Notes under the pieces: generated by a model
What the model was told of the DNA's origin: nothing
The model's input: only the letters and a program-made list of their open reading frames with translations
Database searches by the model: none
Program-made: the position numbers and the translations under genes
In this document: one piece after another, positions 25,397-33,364 of the stretch
Layout: each line of letters begins with the position of its first letter
How positions within the stretch are numbered: position 1 is the stretch's first letter
DNA from: Lachnospiraceae bacterium
GTDB lineage: Bacteria > Bacillota > Clostridia > Lachnospirales > Lachnospiraceae
Length of the DNA stretch: 64,000 bases
Direction of reading: 5' to 3'
NCBI GenBank assembly: GCA_910574285.1
Contig: CAJTAL010000018.1
Location: forward strand, 18,589 to 82,588

Positions 25397-25450
25397 ATAT
25401 TGAGTTTTTTTCTGATAAATGTCAAGTGCAATAAAAACAAATTCCTCGAA
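25397..25450 (-). promoter_or_regulatory. Promoter of the AAA-ATPase gene, same design as the jet promoter
   Basis: Minus strand: TTCGAGGAATTT (25439-25450), 13 bp, TTGACA (25420-25425), 17-bp spacer, CAATAT (25397-25402). The spacing to the start codon is also conserved. Confidence 0.8.
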
Positions 25451-25471
25451 ATAATTACTATCAAACGATTG

Positions 25472-25505
25472 AAAAGACTCCGGAAGTAATCTTCCGGAGT
25501 CTTTT
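25472..25505 (-). terminator. Terminator after the surface protein gene
   Basis: 15-bp perfect arms AAAAGACTCCGGAAG (25472-25486) and CTTCCGGAGTCTTTT (25491-25505), 4-nt loop. T-runs are present on both sides. Confidence 0.9.
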
Positions 25506-25533
25506 CATGCTTTTCAATTAAACTTTTCTCAAG

Positions 25534-28500
25534 TTATTTCTTCGTTGTCGTCTTTTTCGCCGATCCAGTATTAGACTTTTTCGTTGTAGAAGTTGTCTTT
25601 TTCGCCGTAGCAGAAGATGGCTTTTTCGCCGTAGTCGCAGTTGACTTCTTCGCCGTAGCTGCAGTTGACTTCTTCGCCGTAGCTGCTGAAGTTTTATTGG
25701 CTGCAGAAGCTTTCGCTTTCTTGCCGTTCTTTGCTTTGCTGCGAATTGCTACGATCACTGCCGCGCACGCTGCAACAGCTATTACGACCCACATAATAAT
25801 ACTATTGGTATCTCCTGTCTTCGGTGCAAGAGCGGCAACCGCAGACTTCAATGCATCCGTGATAGACTGGCTCTCTTTGCCCTCAGCATTGGTGCCGTCC
25901 CCGTTTGTTCCCGTACCATTTTGATCCGTTCCGTTTCCAGTTCCGTCTGTAGCTCTGGCATTATTAGGATCAGTACCGTCATTATTAGTACCAGTGCCAT
26001 CACCCTGATTATTATTGCCATCGCCCTGATTATTATTGTCATCACCACCCGGGTTATTAGGATCATCCGGATTATTCGGGTTGTTCGGATCGTCCGGATC
26101 AAGAGGTTCATCCGGATTCGTGGCAGCTTTCCATGCAATTGCAATCGGAGAAGTACCGCTTATGTTAAATGTAAGACCAGTTCCTGTCTTCTGAAGCGGC
26201 TGGCTCTGTTCATTCTCCCATGTCTCTACTTCACCTGCCGTATGCGCGCCGTAATCCTCAGAGAACATATGCGCTATGGCAAAGTCGTTCTTCTTGACAT
26301 TTGTACCGGAAGGCAGATTATTTGATTTGATCGTAACAGGCAATACACCACCGTTTGCATCAAAATCAGCCGCAGTAGCAGGACGCTCCTGCTGAACACC
26401 CGCTTCATCATAGTATTTAACCATGATCGTCAGGTCATAATATTTAATATCATCCCAGTTGTAACCATCCATAACTGCAAGCGCCGCGTTCAATGCTGCA
26501 GTAACGGCATCGGTGCCTCCGACATTCTCCAGTATTCCTGCTGATAAGATACTGTCATCCGGGTTATCCGGATTGATAGGAGTCAACGTATAATTATACT
26601 TCGGTCCGTCTGTTGACGCCGGCGCCGCCTCTGTCTTAACAGTAGCTTTTCCTGGCTCACTCGGGCCATAGACCTCCGTCGGCAGATATCTTATGTAGCA
26701 AGTATACTCTGAAAGCGGAGCACAATTCGTCTTCACATTTGACGGTCCCCACTCGCCTTCTCCGTCAGGCCCGTCGAATCTGTATTCAGCCGGGATCTCT
26801 TTACCATTCTCATCCAGCATCTTCGGAATCGTAATATCGAAAGATTTTCTATCCGCGTTCGGTGTAACTTCCGGTACCGGATCCGGCGGAACATCTTTCG
26901 GATCTCTCGGGAGTTTCTCGAAGTTCTCAGTAACACTACCGACCTCAATTGCCTCTACATTACCGTCTCCCTTTGAATATACCGTAAAAGTATGCGGCTT
27001 TTCCGGCTCGATATTATCAAAAGGAATCTCCACCTTTACTTTACCTGGATTATCCGGATCATCAATACCATTCACCGGCGTACCGCCATCCATAGAAAAT
27101 TCATAGGAGACGCCGCTCTCTTTATCAATGGATATTGTATATACGTATCTATTCTCAAATGCTTCACTAAGTGTATAGGAACCTGTTGGCTGTATCGGAT
27201 GCTTCGGCGTCAGCTTCGTGATTTCTACAGCTTTCTTCAGTGTTAATGTCTGCCCGTCTGCAAGTTTATAGTTCCCTGCTTTATCGCCGGTAAGGGCAGT
27301 GGTTTCGTCGAATTTGATCTTTTTATATTCGCCGACATTCGGACTGCCTGTTTCGTCAATAATACCTGTCATAAGCTGAACTTCTCCCTTATCCCGGCTT
27401 TCAAGTCCAACTAATTCCGCACCAGGTTCTTTAAAATCAATTACAGAGTTACCGTTATATGGTCTTGACTCAGCTTCTACCGGACTATTTGGATTAACCC
27501 TTATAGCTTTTGGTTCTATTGTAAATTTCACTTCCGGCGCTGTGCCTGTATAACAACATTTTTCATCTTCATCATTTGCCGTAATTGTATAAGTAATCGT
27601 GCCGGCATCAATAAAGTTGTCTGTGGAAGCTGATACAACATAATCCTTTCCGGCAGTTAATACTTTATTGCCCATCTTAACAACTATATCAGGCGCTTTG
27701 TGCTCCTTTCCGTTATATGTTACAGACTTGGGCTGTTCCACCGTTGCTTCTGAAAGATTGGCCTGAACTATCTCAAATGTCTTTGTAAGCGACATATTAT
27801 CGGGATCATCAGTATCACGGCTAACAGTAAAGTTACCTATCCCTCGAATCTGCATACTAGCCGTACCAATATTAATATTATCCTTCCAACCGTCTTCGGA
27901 TATTGTATAATCTTTATCTTTTACAAGATTTATCGTAGTATTGCCTCCTTGATAAGAGATGGAAATCTCAGGTCTAATCTCTTCTCCCGTATAAGGCTGA
28001 TTTTCAATATCCGTAAAATTACATTTACGCAAATCTGCAGGATCTACAGTAATTTCATCCAAAGAAAATTCCTTATCAAATATAGTTTTATCTTTCAATA
28101 TACTCGGATCCGGATTCTTTAAATCAACCGTAGCAGGCGTACTCATTGTCTTATGCCTGTAGGTCACTGTATATTTGCCTGCATCGCAAATCTTAGTTTC
28201 TGTACTATCATTGCCGTCCTTGTATTTTATGTAGCGAATCCAATTGGTTTTGTCTATCACGTAATTGGTATTCGCCTGCCTCTCTCTTTCTTTAATGGCT
28301 GTGTCCGTAAGGTCATCCCCTGTATAAGTAAACTTTGTGGTTACCTCAACTTCATTACTGCTGAACGAAGCCCTCGGCTGAATACCGTCATCTATCTGAG
28401 GTGAACCAAGATAATCCGGATTAACAATAACAGTAGTATCATCACCATGTATAAATGTAGGAGGAGGCGACGGCAATGGGTTCGGAATAATTAAGCTGCT

Positions 28501-29562
28501 ATTGTTTTTAAGATAGAAAGATACACTGTCCCCCACTGATGTCGGAAAACTGTTCAATTCAGCACTTCCCCATACGTCCCCGCGTATGCCATCTGTCCGC
28601 CATACGATACCATTAAACTTAGGACTAATACTTTTTACACCATCTAAGGAACTAGGATCTGTCGTAATATTAGCGCTGCCATTAGACGATTCTAAGAACT
28701 CACATTGAATCCCATTAACCTTTTTATCGGGATCGTCCTCACTCTCTGTTCCGCCTGTAGCTGTTATAGTACCTCCCGATATAGTGACATTTCCCTTCAT
28801 ATAACTGGTATTATCTCTTAAGCTCTTGGGATAACCAATACCGGGACCTCCCACATAGTGATATTCTTTGTTACCCTGTTCTGCTTCCTTTACGGTATAC
28901 GCATCTCCACCCTTGGCATCTATTATACCGCCTTCTATCTTAATTGCGCCATGTCCGCCTGATTTTCCGGAACCAATTCCGGCAGCTCCTTTTCCTCCCT
29001 GAGCCTTTATTGTACCGCTTTTGATTGTAATATCACCGGCAGTACTCGCAGAACCGCCAATTCCTGCAGCTCCGTCTGCACCCGTAGCATTTAGTGTGCC
29101 AGGACCTTCTATCTCTAACTTACCGCCAGATAACACGCTTAATCCGGCGCCCTTGCTTTTAGAACTATTTAATGTAACATTGCTACTTTCTTCTAATTTC
29201 AACTTAACTGTCGCACCTGCACCAACTTCAAATGCTGGAGAATCTGCTTTATAATCCCCGTCATTTTGCGATGTAATATCGACATTTCCTCTAAAAATAA
29301 TGGTATGCGTTCCTGCTGTTACCTTAATAGAACGCATCCATGTTCCACTTCCCGTAATTACATGTTTACAGTCTGAGTTTGTACATGCGCCAATATTTAT
29401 CGTAGTAGTTATCTTACTCAAATCATAATCTGGTCCCTTCGAAGGATCTGCAGGATCTGTAGGAGTTGTATCGTTTGCCATAACAGTTAATGGCACAGAA
29501 AACAGCAACATTAACGCTATAAAAAGCACCAATGATAATTTTCTTTTCTTTCTTTGCATCAT
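25534..29562 (-). CDS. Large secreted, membrane-anchored surface protein with basic tail
   Basis: About 1342 residues. A signal peptide (KRKLSLVLFIALMLLFSVPL, cut after VMA) leads to a beta-helix, carbohydrate-binding-like region rich in AGIGG and GGTITATGG turns (about 60-300), then several MBG/Ig-like modules (YNGKEHKAPD, PYTGEEIRPE), a Pro/Asn/Asp/Gly stalk, APKTGD, one membrane helix (IIMWVVIAVAACAAVIVAI) and a tail of about 70 residues made of repeated A-T-A-K-K-S units. APKTGD resembles a sortase signal, but the long tail after the helix is not typical of one. The start at 29562 is chosen for GGAAAGGA upstream. It is likely a surface adhesin or glycan-binding protein; substrate unknown. 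Confidence 0.8.
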   Translation of the reverse strand: MMQRKKRKLSLVLFIALMLLFSVPLTVMANDTTPTDPADPSKGPDYDLSKITTTINIGACTNSDCKHVITGSGTWMRSIKVTAGTHTIIFRGNVDITSQNDGDYKADSPAFEVGAGATVKLKLEESSNVTLNSSKSKGAGLSVLSGGKLEIEGPGTLNATGADGAAGIGGSASTAGDITIKSGTIKAQGGKGAAGIGSGKSGGHGAIKIEGGIIDAKGGDAYTVKEAEQGNKEYHYVGGPGIGYPKSLRDNTSYMKGNVTISGGTITATGGTESEDDPDKKVNGIQCEFLESSNGSANITTDPSSLDGVKSISPKFNGIVWRTDGIRGDVWGSAELNSFPTSVGDSVSFYLKNNSSLIIPNPLPSPPPTFIHGDDTTVIVNPDYLGSPQIDDGIQPRASFSSNEVEVTTKFTYTGDDLTDTAIKERERQANTNYVIDKTNWIRYIKYKDGNDSTETKICDAGKYTVTYRHKTMSTPATVDLKNPDPSILKDKTIFDKEFSLDEITVDPADLRKCNFTDIENQPYTGEEIRPEISISYQGGNTTINLVKDKDYTISEDGWKDNINIGTASMQIRGIGNFTVSRDTDDPDNMSLTKTFEIVQANLSEATVEQPKSVTYNGKEHKAPDIVVKMGNKVLTAGKDYVVSASTDNFIDAGTITYTITANDEDEKCCYTGTAPEVKFTIEPKAIRVNPNSPVEAESRPYNGNSVIDFKEPGAELVGLESRDKGEVQLMTGIIDETGSPNVGEYKKIKFDETTALTGDKAGNYKLADGQTLTLKKAVEITKLTPKHPIQPTGSYTLSEAFENRYVYTISIDKESGVSYEFSMDGGTPVNGIDDPDNPGKVKVEIPFDNIEPEKPHTFTVYSKGDGNVEAIEVGSVTENFEKLPRDPKDVPPDPVPEVTPNADRKSFDITIPKMLDENGKEIPAEYRFDGPDGEGEWGPSNVKTNCAPLSEYTCYIRYLPTEVYGPSEPGKATVKTEAAPASTDGPKYNYTLTPINPDNPDDSILSAGILENVGGTDAVTAALNAALAVMDGYNWDDIKYYDLTIMVKYYDEAGVQQERPATAADFDANGGVLPVTIKSNNLPSGTNVKKNDFAIAHMFSEDYGAHTAGEVETWENEQSQPLQKTGTGLTFNISGTSPIAIAWKAATNPDEPLDPDDPNNPNNPDDPNNPGGDDNNNQGDGNNNQGDGTGTNNDGTDPNNARATDGTGNGTDQNGTGTNGDGTNAEGKESQSITDALKSAVAALAPKTGDTNSIIMWVVIAVAACAAVIVAIRSKAKNGKKAKASAANKTSAATAKKSTAATAKKSTATTAKKPSSATAKKTTSTTKKSNTGSAKKTTTKK

Positions 29563-29650
29563 AATAGTCCTTTCCTTTTTCATATATTTCTTAGAAATTC
29601 TCTATTCATACAGAGTACAATTCCGTCTCTAAGATTCCATTTGTCATATA

Positions 29651-29679
29651 AGTATACCGCAAAATTCGGCAAAATTCAA
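29651..29679 (-). promoter_or_regulatory. Promoter of the surface protein gene
   Basis: Minus strand: TTGAAT (29674-29679), 17-bp spacer, TATACT (29651-29656), about 90 bp before the start codon. Confidence 0.65.
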
Positions 29680-30431
29680 CGATAATATCCCCCAAATCCA
29701 GAGGATACCTATATATGGAAAATAGTGTCTGTATTACTATCATATTCGTCGATTCAATAAGGATACCAGGTTACCGCAGAAAAAATCATTTTCTGTGAAA
29801 TCACTTGTTCTGTCTCTTCCATACTTAATAATAAAAATTTTCCGCTGACAGAAGCAAGCTGTACGGCTATCCCTGGAACAGCGTCTCGAGACCAGTGCCC
29901 ATCTGCCTGAGGAAACCACCATCCCCCTCTCTGTACTGTATTTCGCTTTCCATAGAATGTAGATACCCGGACTCTCAACGAATGTAGTGCAATTTATTCG
30001 AAACAGGCAGGATCATGGGCAATCCCACCCTTCTCAAAAAAACTTTATCATATAGTATATCGTCAAAAGTACCGTTTTGATTAGAATGTTACCTAAATAT
30101 TTTCTTAACACTCTTTCTTCTTGAAAATGAATCTCAAAATCTCGAATCATTCTCTCAGATTCTAATATGTCCTCTTATAACCAGAGAAAGCCAAAAAAGC
30201 AGAGAAAGCCAGGAAAGCAGATCATCTCTAAAGAAAGCTTATAATGAAGACGCAACTATGGTAGTCAATACATTAAATAAGGGAACACTTTGCTATATGC
30301 TCCAATGCCTTATTCGACATATCAATAAGCGTACATCTCGTATACTCACTGATAATTCCCTGATCTCTTGCTTCTTCAAAATAGAATTACCAGTCCTGTA
30401 TAATATACAAGACTGGTAAACAATCATATAA
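29680..30431. other. 750-bp gap without a supported gene
   Basis: Short minus-strand frames (for example 29740-29978) have no ribosome binding site or family resemblance, and the base composition is mixed. Repeated AGAGAAAGCCA-type words occur near 30184-30216. It is probably decayed sequence. Confidence 0.5.
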
Positions 30432-30590
30432 TCACAGATACTTTTTAGACACTTCCGGGCTTAAATGGTACTGCTCTTGTATCTTGAGCAAAATAGTCTG
30501 CGGCGGTATCTCTAATTTCTTTAATATAGCAACTGTTCCTTTGATTCCTTTTTTCTATCCCCTCTTTTACCCTTTCGTCATATAAAGATA
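30432..30590 (-). pseudogene. Degenerate C-terminal tail of an Rpn-like protein
   Basis: In one frame it reads VKEGIEK, then after a slip in an A-rich run continues GTVAILKKLEIPPQTILLKI and ends SKKYL. The EGIEKG-type linker followed by a short helical tail is the C-terminal end of Rpn-family (recombination-promoting nuclease/putative transposase) proteins. No start and a frameshift: a remnant. Confidence 0.5.
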
Positions 30591-30598
30591 AACACTTC

Positions 30599-30832
30599 TT
30601 ATTTCTTTGTAACAGGATACATCGCGAACATTTTTAATGTATCTGCTACTTCCTGAACTCTGCATCCTATTTTTTCCGCAATTTGTTCAATTGTGGAATC
30701 TGGAGACTGTTTTGCCTCTTGGAAAATTCTTACTGTCAAAATTCGACCTTTTTCTATCCCTTTTTCTATCCCCTCTTCTGCTCCTTCGTTCTTTATAGCC
30801 TTCGCCCCATATTCCAAAATCTTTCCTCCCAT
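30599..30832 (-). CDS. Short protein, C-terminal tail of an Rpn-like family
   Basis: 77 codons from an ATG at 30832 with GAAGGAG upstream: MGGKILEYGAKAIKNEG, then the charged linker EEGIEKGIEKGR, then a helical end (IEQIAEKIGCRVQEVADTLK). In larger relatives this is only the C-terminal tail behind a PD-(D/E)XK domain, which is absent here. Either a gene fragment that can still be translated or a genuine small protein. Two similar fragments flank it (30432-30590 and 30940-31215), so the locus seems to be the debris of duplicated family members. Confidence 0.45.
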   Translation of the reverse strand: MGGKILEYGAKAIKNEGAEEGIEKGIEKGRILTVRIFQEAKQSPDSTIEQIAEKIGCRVQEVADTLKMFAMYPVTKK

Positions 30833-30939
30833 CACAGATTTCACTCCTTCTCTGACAGAATTATACTTTAACTCTATTATACAGACAATAAAAGCATTGC
30901 TGAACCAGAATACCAATACCTTAGGATATCCACATATGC

Positions 30940-31215
30940 CTACATAAGCTGTTTCCCATATTGCTCCAAATAGGCGGCGGCTGTTTCTAAAGACAGACCT
31001 ATCCTTTCCTGCAGCCTTTTCAAAATAGCTGCATCATCCAGACCAAATTCCTGCCCCATTTCAATTATTTCTTCCGCCTTTCCTTCTGCTCTTCCTGCTT
31101 CTATTCCTCTGCGAATTAACTTTTCAGATTCTGTTTCTATTACTGTTCCGCCCATAATATTCACCAGCCTTTCTTCGCTTTTATTTCCATTTGTAATGTG
31201 GATCATGTCAGCCAT
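30940..31215 (-). CDS. Short protein, second Rpn-like tail fragment
   Basis: Up to 91 codons: MADMIHITNGNKSEERLVNI, MGGTVIETESEKLIRRGIEA, then GRAEGKAEEIIEMGQ and a helical end DAAILKRLQERIGLSLE. As with its neighbour, the pattern fits the end of an Rpn-like or related protein whose main domain has been lost. No strong ribosome binding site precedes the first ATG; the internal ATG in NIMGG has a weak one (GCTGGTGA). Probably a fragment. Confidence 0.4.
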   Translation of the reverse strand: MADMIHITNGNKSEERLVNIMGGTVIETESEKLIRRGIEAGRAEGKAEEIIEMGQEFGLDDAAILKRLQERIGLSLETAAAYLEQYGKQLM

Positions 31216-31263
31216 AATCCCATTTTACAACCGAACGACAGGAAAGCTTCCGCGAAATATGTA

Positions 31264-31677
31264 TTACCTGATTTTCAAAAGAATTTCTGTTGGGGTAAAC
31301 ATAGGAATACCCAAGCCTTCAAAATCTCTTTTATTTCGGGTGACAATACAATCACAATGTATAGATTTGGCGCAAGTAGCAACAAGACAATCTTCAAAAT
31401 CTTTTGCCTTTTGCTGAAATGCAATCAGAACATCATTGTTGGTAACACTGCATACTTTGACAATCTCCAAAAGTTTTCCAACTGCCTTATATGCCATATC
31501 AGTGCTATGGGTATATTTTCTTACAAGAGAGTAGATGTCGGTAACAGAAGATGCTGATACAAAACCGTCTATTTTGTGTTCTTCACAAAACTTTAGAACC
31601 TTGTAAGAATCTTCTATAAAAGGTTCTCTTTCCAATAATACATCAATGATTACATTCGTATCACACATTATTTTCAT
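31264..31677 (-). CDS. PIN-domain ribonuclease toxin
   Basis: A 137-residue VapC-like PIN domain. The conserved acidic residues are visible: D6 in CDTNVIIDVL, D47 in SSVTDIY, D93 in KDFEDCLVA (with D96 nearby) and a late Asp in TRNKRDF. Such toxins cut RNA, often tRNA, when freed from their antitoxin. The start overlaps the end of the antitoxin gene by 17 bp, the classical order antitoxin-toxin with coupled translation. Confidence 0.9.
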   Translation of the reverse strand: MKIMCDTNVIIDVLLEREPFIEDSYKVLKFCEEHKIDGFVSASSVTDIYSLVRKYTHSTDMAYKAVGKLLEIVKVCSVTNNDVLIAFQQKAKDFEDCLVATCAKSIHCDCIVTRNKRDFEGLGIPMFTPTEILLKIR

Positions 31678-31888
31678 ATTTTAACAGACGCTCCTCCCGC
31701 AAAGAATCCATATCTATATCAGAAGAAATACCACCAAGTATTCCGCGCAAGGAATCCACAGCAGAAATTTGGGGATTTACAACTTTAGCAACCGTTTTTC
31801 CATTACGGGTAATAAAAACATCTTCCTTGGCAATTAATTCAAGATACTTACCAAAATTAGCTTTAAATTCTGTCGCTGTAACAACCAT
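31661..31888 (-). CDS. Phd/YefM-family antitoxin
   Basis: A 75-residue protein: MVVTATEFKANFGKYLELIA followed by EDVFITRNGKTVAKVV, the DNA-binding fold of Phd/YefM, and a C-terminal toxin-wrapping segment. It neutralises the PIN toxin encoded immediately downstream and probably represses the operon. AGGAGG lies 7 bp before the ATG. Pairing of a Phd-type antitoxin with a PIN toxin is a common mixed type II arrangement. Confidence 0.92.
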   Translation of the reverse strand: MVVTATEFKANFGKYLELIAKEDVFITRNGKTVAKVVNPQISAVDSLRGILGGISSDIDMDSLREERLLKYENNV

Positions 31889-31920
31889 AACTAAATCCTC
31901 CTTTTATTTAGGTTATTCTT

Positions 31921-31949
31921 ATTATATGCGATTTCAAAATGAAAATCAA
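31921..31949 (-). promoter_or_regulatory. Promoter of the Phd/PIN operon
   Basis: Minus strand: TTGATT (31944-31949), 17-bp spacer, TATAAT (31921-31926), 32 bp before the antitoxin start. Confidence 0.75.
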
Positions 31950-32074
31950 TAAAATCATACGAAACCAGAAGAAACGGTATAAAAAATCGTTCAATAGACA
32001 AGAAAAAACTATTTGTTTTTCTGTATATTTTTATCCCTATCTGGTTTCATCCATATCTGATTCTGCTACAAAAC

Positions 32075-32509
32075 CTATTTTCTGGTTCCCAAATTCTGCA
32101 ACCCCCATAATTTCTTTAACAGAATCACTTTCAAAAATTTTTTCCTAACCTCTTTTTTATCAGTAGTATCTTGACTAATTATTGTTTTTAAATCCTTTTG
32201 CTGAAAATCCATGTCATTAGCATTCATCACAACATTAAATTTTACAAACCATTCTAAAATTTCATTAAAATAATTTCCACTAATTAAATTATTAACCGCT
32301 CCCGAAATCACTAATTTTTTATAATACTCTTTAGTAATACTATAGGCATCTATATCCGTAAACTGAAGACCATATATATATATATTATTTGTCGTTGAAA
32401 ATGTAATTTCTAATTCTACCGGTTCATACCAACAATTATCTCTTATAAAGGATAAGACATTTCTATAAGCCTCTACTTCTTTACTATCTAAAGTTCCCTC
32501 GAAGACTTA
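32075..32509 (-). pseudogene. 3' remnant of an unrecognised gene
   Basis: An open frame of about 145 codons with no plausible start: it follows a TAA at about 32512 and begins VFEGTLDSKEVEAYRN, with ELEITFSTTNNIYIYGLQF and ITKEYYKKLVISGAVNN further on. AT-rich compared with its neighbours. I do not recognise a family. The beginning seems to have been lost where the HAD gene region starts, so this is the tail of a lost accessory gene. Confidence 0.45.
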
Positions 32510-32617
32510 AAATTCTTTGGTTGAAGACTAAATACAGATATGCTATATTAGGATATGCTATTTGCAAGAAAAACTATGAAGATATCTATAATCCGAACCG
32601 TACAGGAGGCATTTACA

Positions 32618-33343
32618 ATGTGCAGCATCCCCCTTTTCAGACCAGTAAATCTTGTATTCGATATAGACGATACTATGTACGACCTGATGGAGCCTTTCAA
32701 GAAAGCCCATGAAAAATTCTTCGCCGGAAGAGTCAGCATGGACAGTACGGAATTATTCCAAAAGTCCAGAGTCTACTCCGATATTATATTGGCACAGGAG
32801 AAAGAAGGGAAGATTCGCAGAGAAGATTCTTTCCATGAGAGACTGCGCATGACTTACCGGGATGCAGGGCTTGAGATCACACGGGAAGAGAGCCGTCGTT
32901 TCGAGACAGAATACCGCTTCGGACAGACGGTGATTACAATGTTTGACTTTATGAAGGATGTACTCGATTACTGTAAGGAAGAAGGGATTCCCATCGCCGC
33001 GTTAACCAACGGCAATCATGAAGGGCAATGGCGCAAAGTGGAAGCGCTGAATCTGCAGAGATGGTTTCTGCCGGAACAGATCTTTATTTCCGGAGATATC
33101 GGTTACCATAAGCCGGATGTTCATGCTTTCATGGCTGTCGGCGAGAGTATGGACTTTCTGCCGGAACACACCTGGTATATCGGCGATACCTATGAATCGG
33201 ATATCGCAGGCGCGTCCCGGGCTGGATGGCGCACACTCTGGCTGAATCACCGGAAGCGCCCCTGCCCGGATGCGGCAAGCGCTGCTGATAAGGAATTAAC
33301 CAGCGGAGACGAGCTTCTTATGTTCATACGTTCCCTCCTGTGA
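32618..33343 (+). CDS. HAD-superfamily hydrolase
   Basis: A 241-residue phosphatase-like protein. Motif I is FDIDDTMYD (nucleophile D15, acid/base D17), motif II is ALTNGN, motif III the Lys in GYHKPDVH, and motif IV GDTYESDIAGA. A helical cap lies between motifs I and II. This fits the subfamily of small-molecule phosphatases (YjjG/YfnB or phosphoglycolate phosphatase-like); the substrate cannot be told. The start at 32618 follows AGGAGG with 8 bases; the longer frame starting at 32555 lacks a site. A single gene, convergent with the ABC permease gene. Confidence 0.9.
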   Translation: MCSIPLFRPVNLVFDIDDTMYDLMEPFKKAHEKFFAGRVSMDSTELFQKSRVYSDIILAQEKEGKIRREDSFHERLRMTYRDAGLEITREESRRFETEYRFGQTVITMFDFMKDVLDYCKEEGIPIAALTNGNHEGQWRKVEALNLQRWFLPEQIFISGDIGYHKPDVHAFMAVGESMDFLPEHTWYIGDTYESDIAGASRAGWRTLWLNHRKRPCPDAASAADKELTSGDELLMFIRSLL

Positions 33344-33364
33344 AATTTCCTCATCAACCGTATC

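Noticed and set aside
29740..29978. Two overlapping minus-strand frames of 60 and 74 codons
   Set aside because: No ribosome binding site, no recognisable motif, and mutual overlap in different frames.
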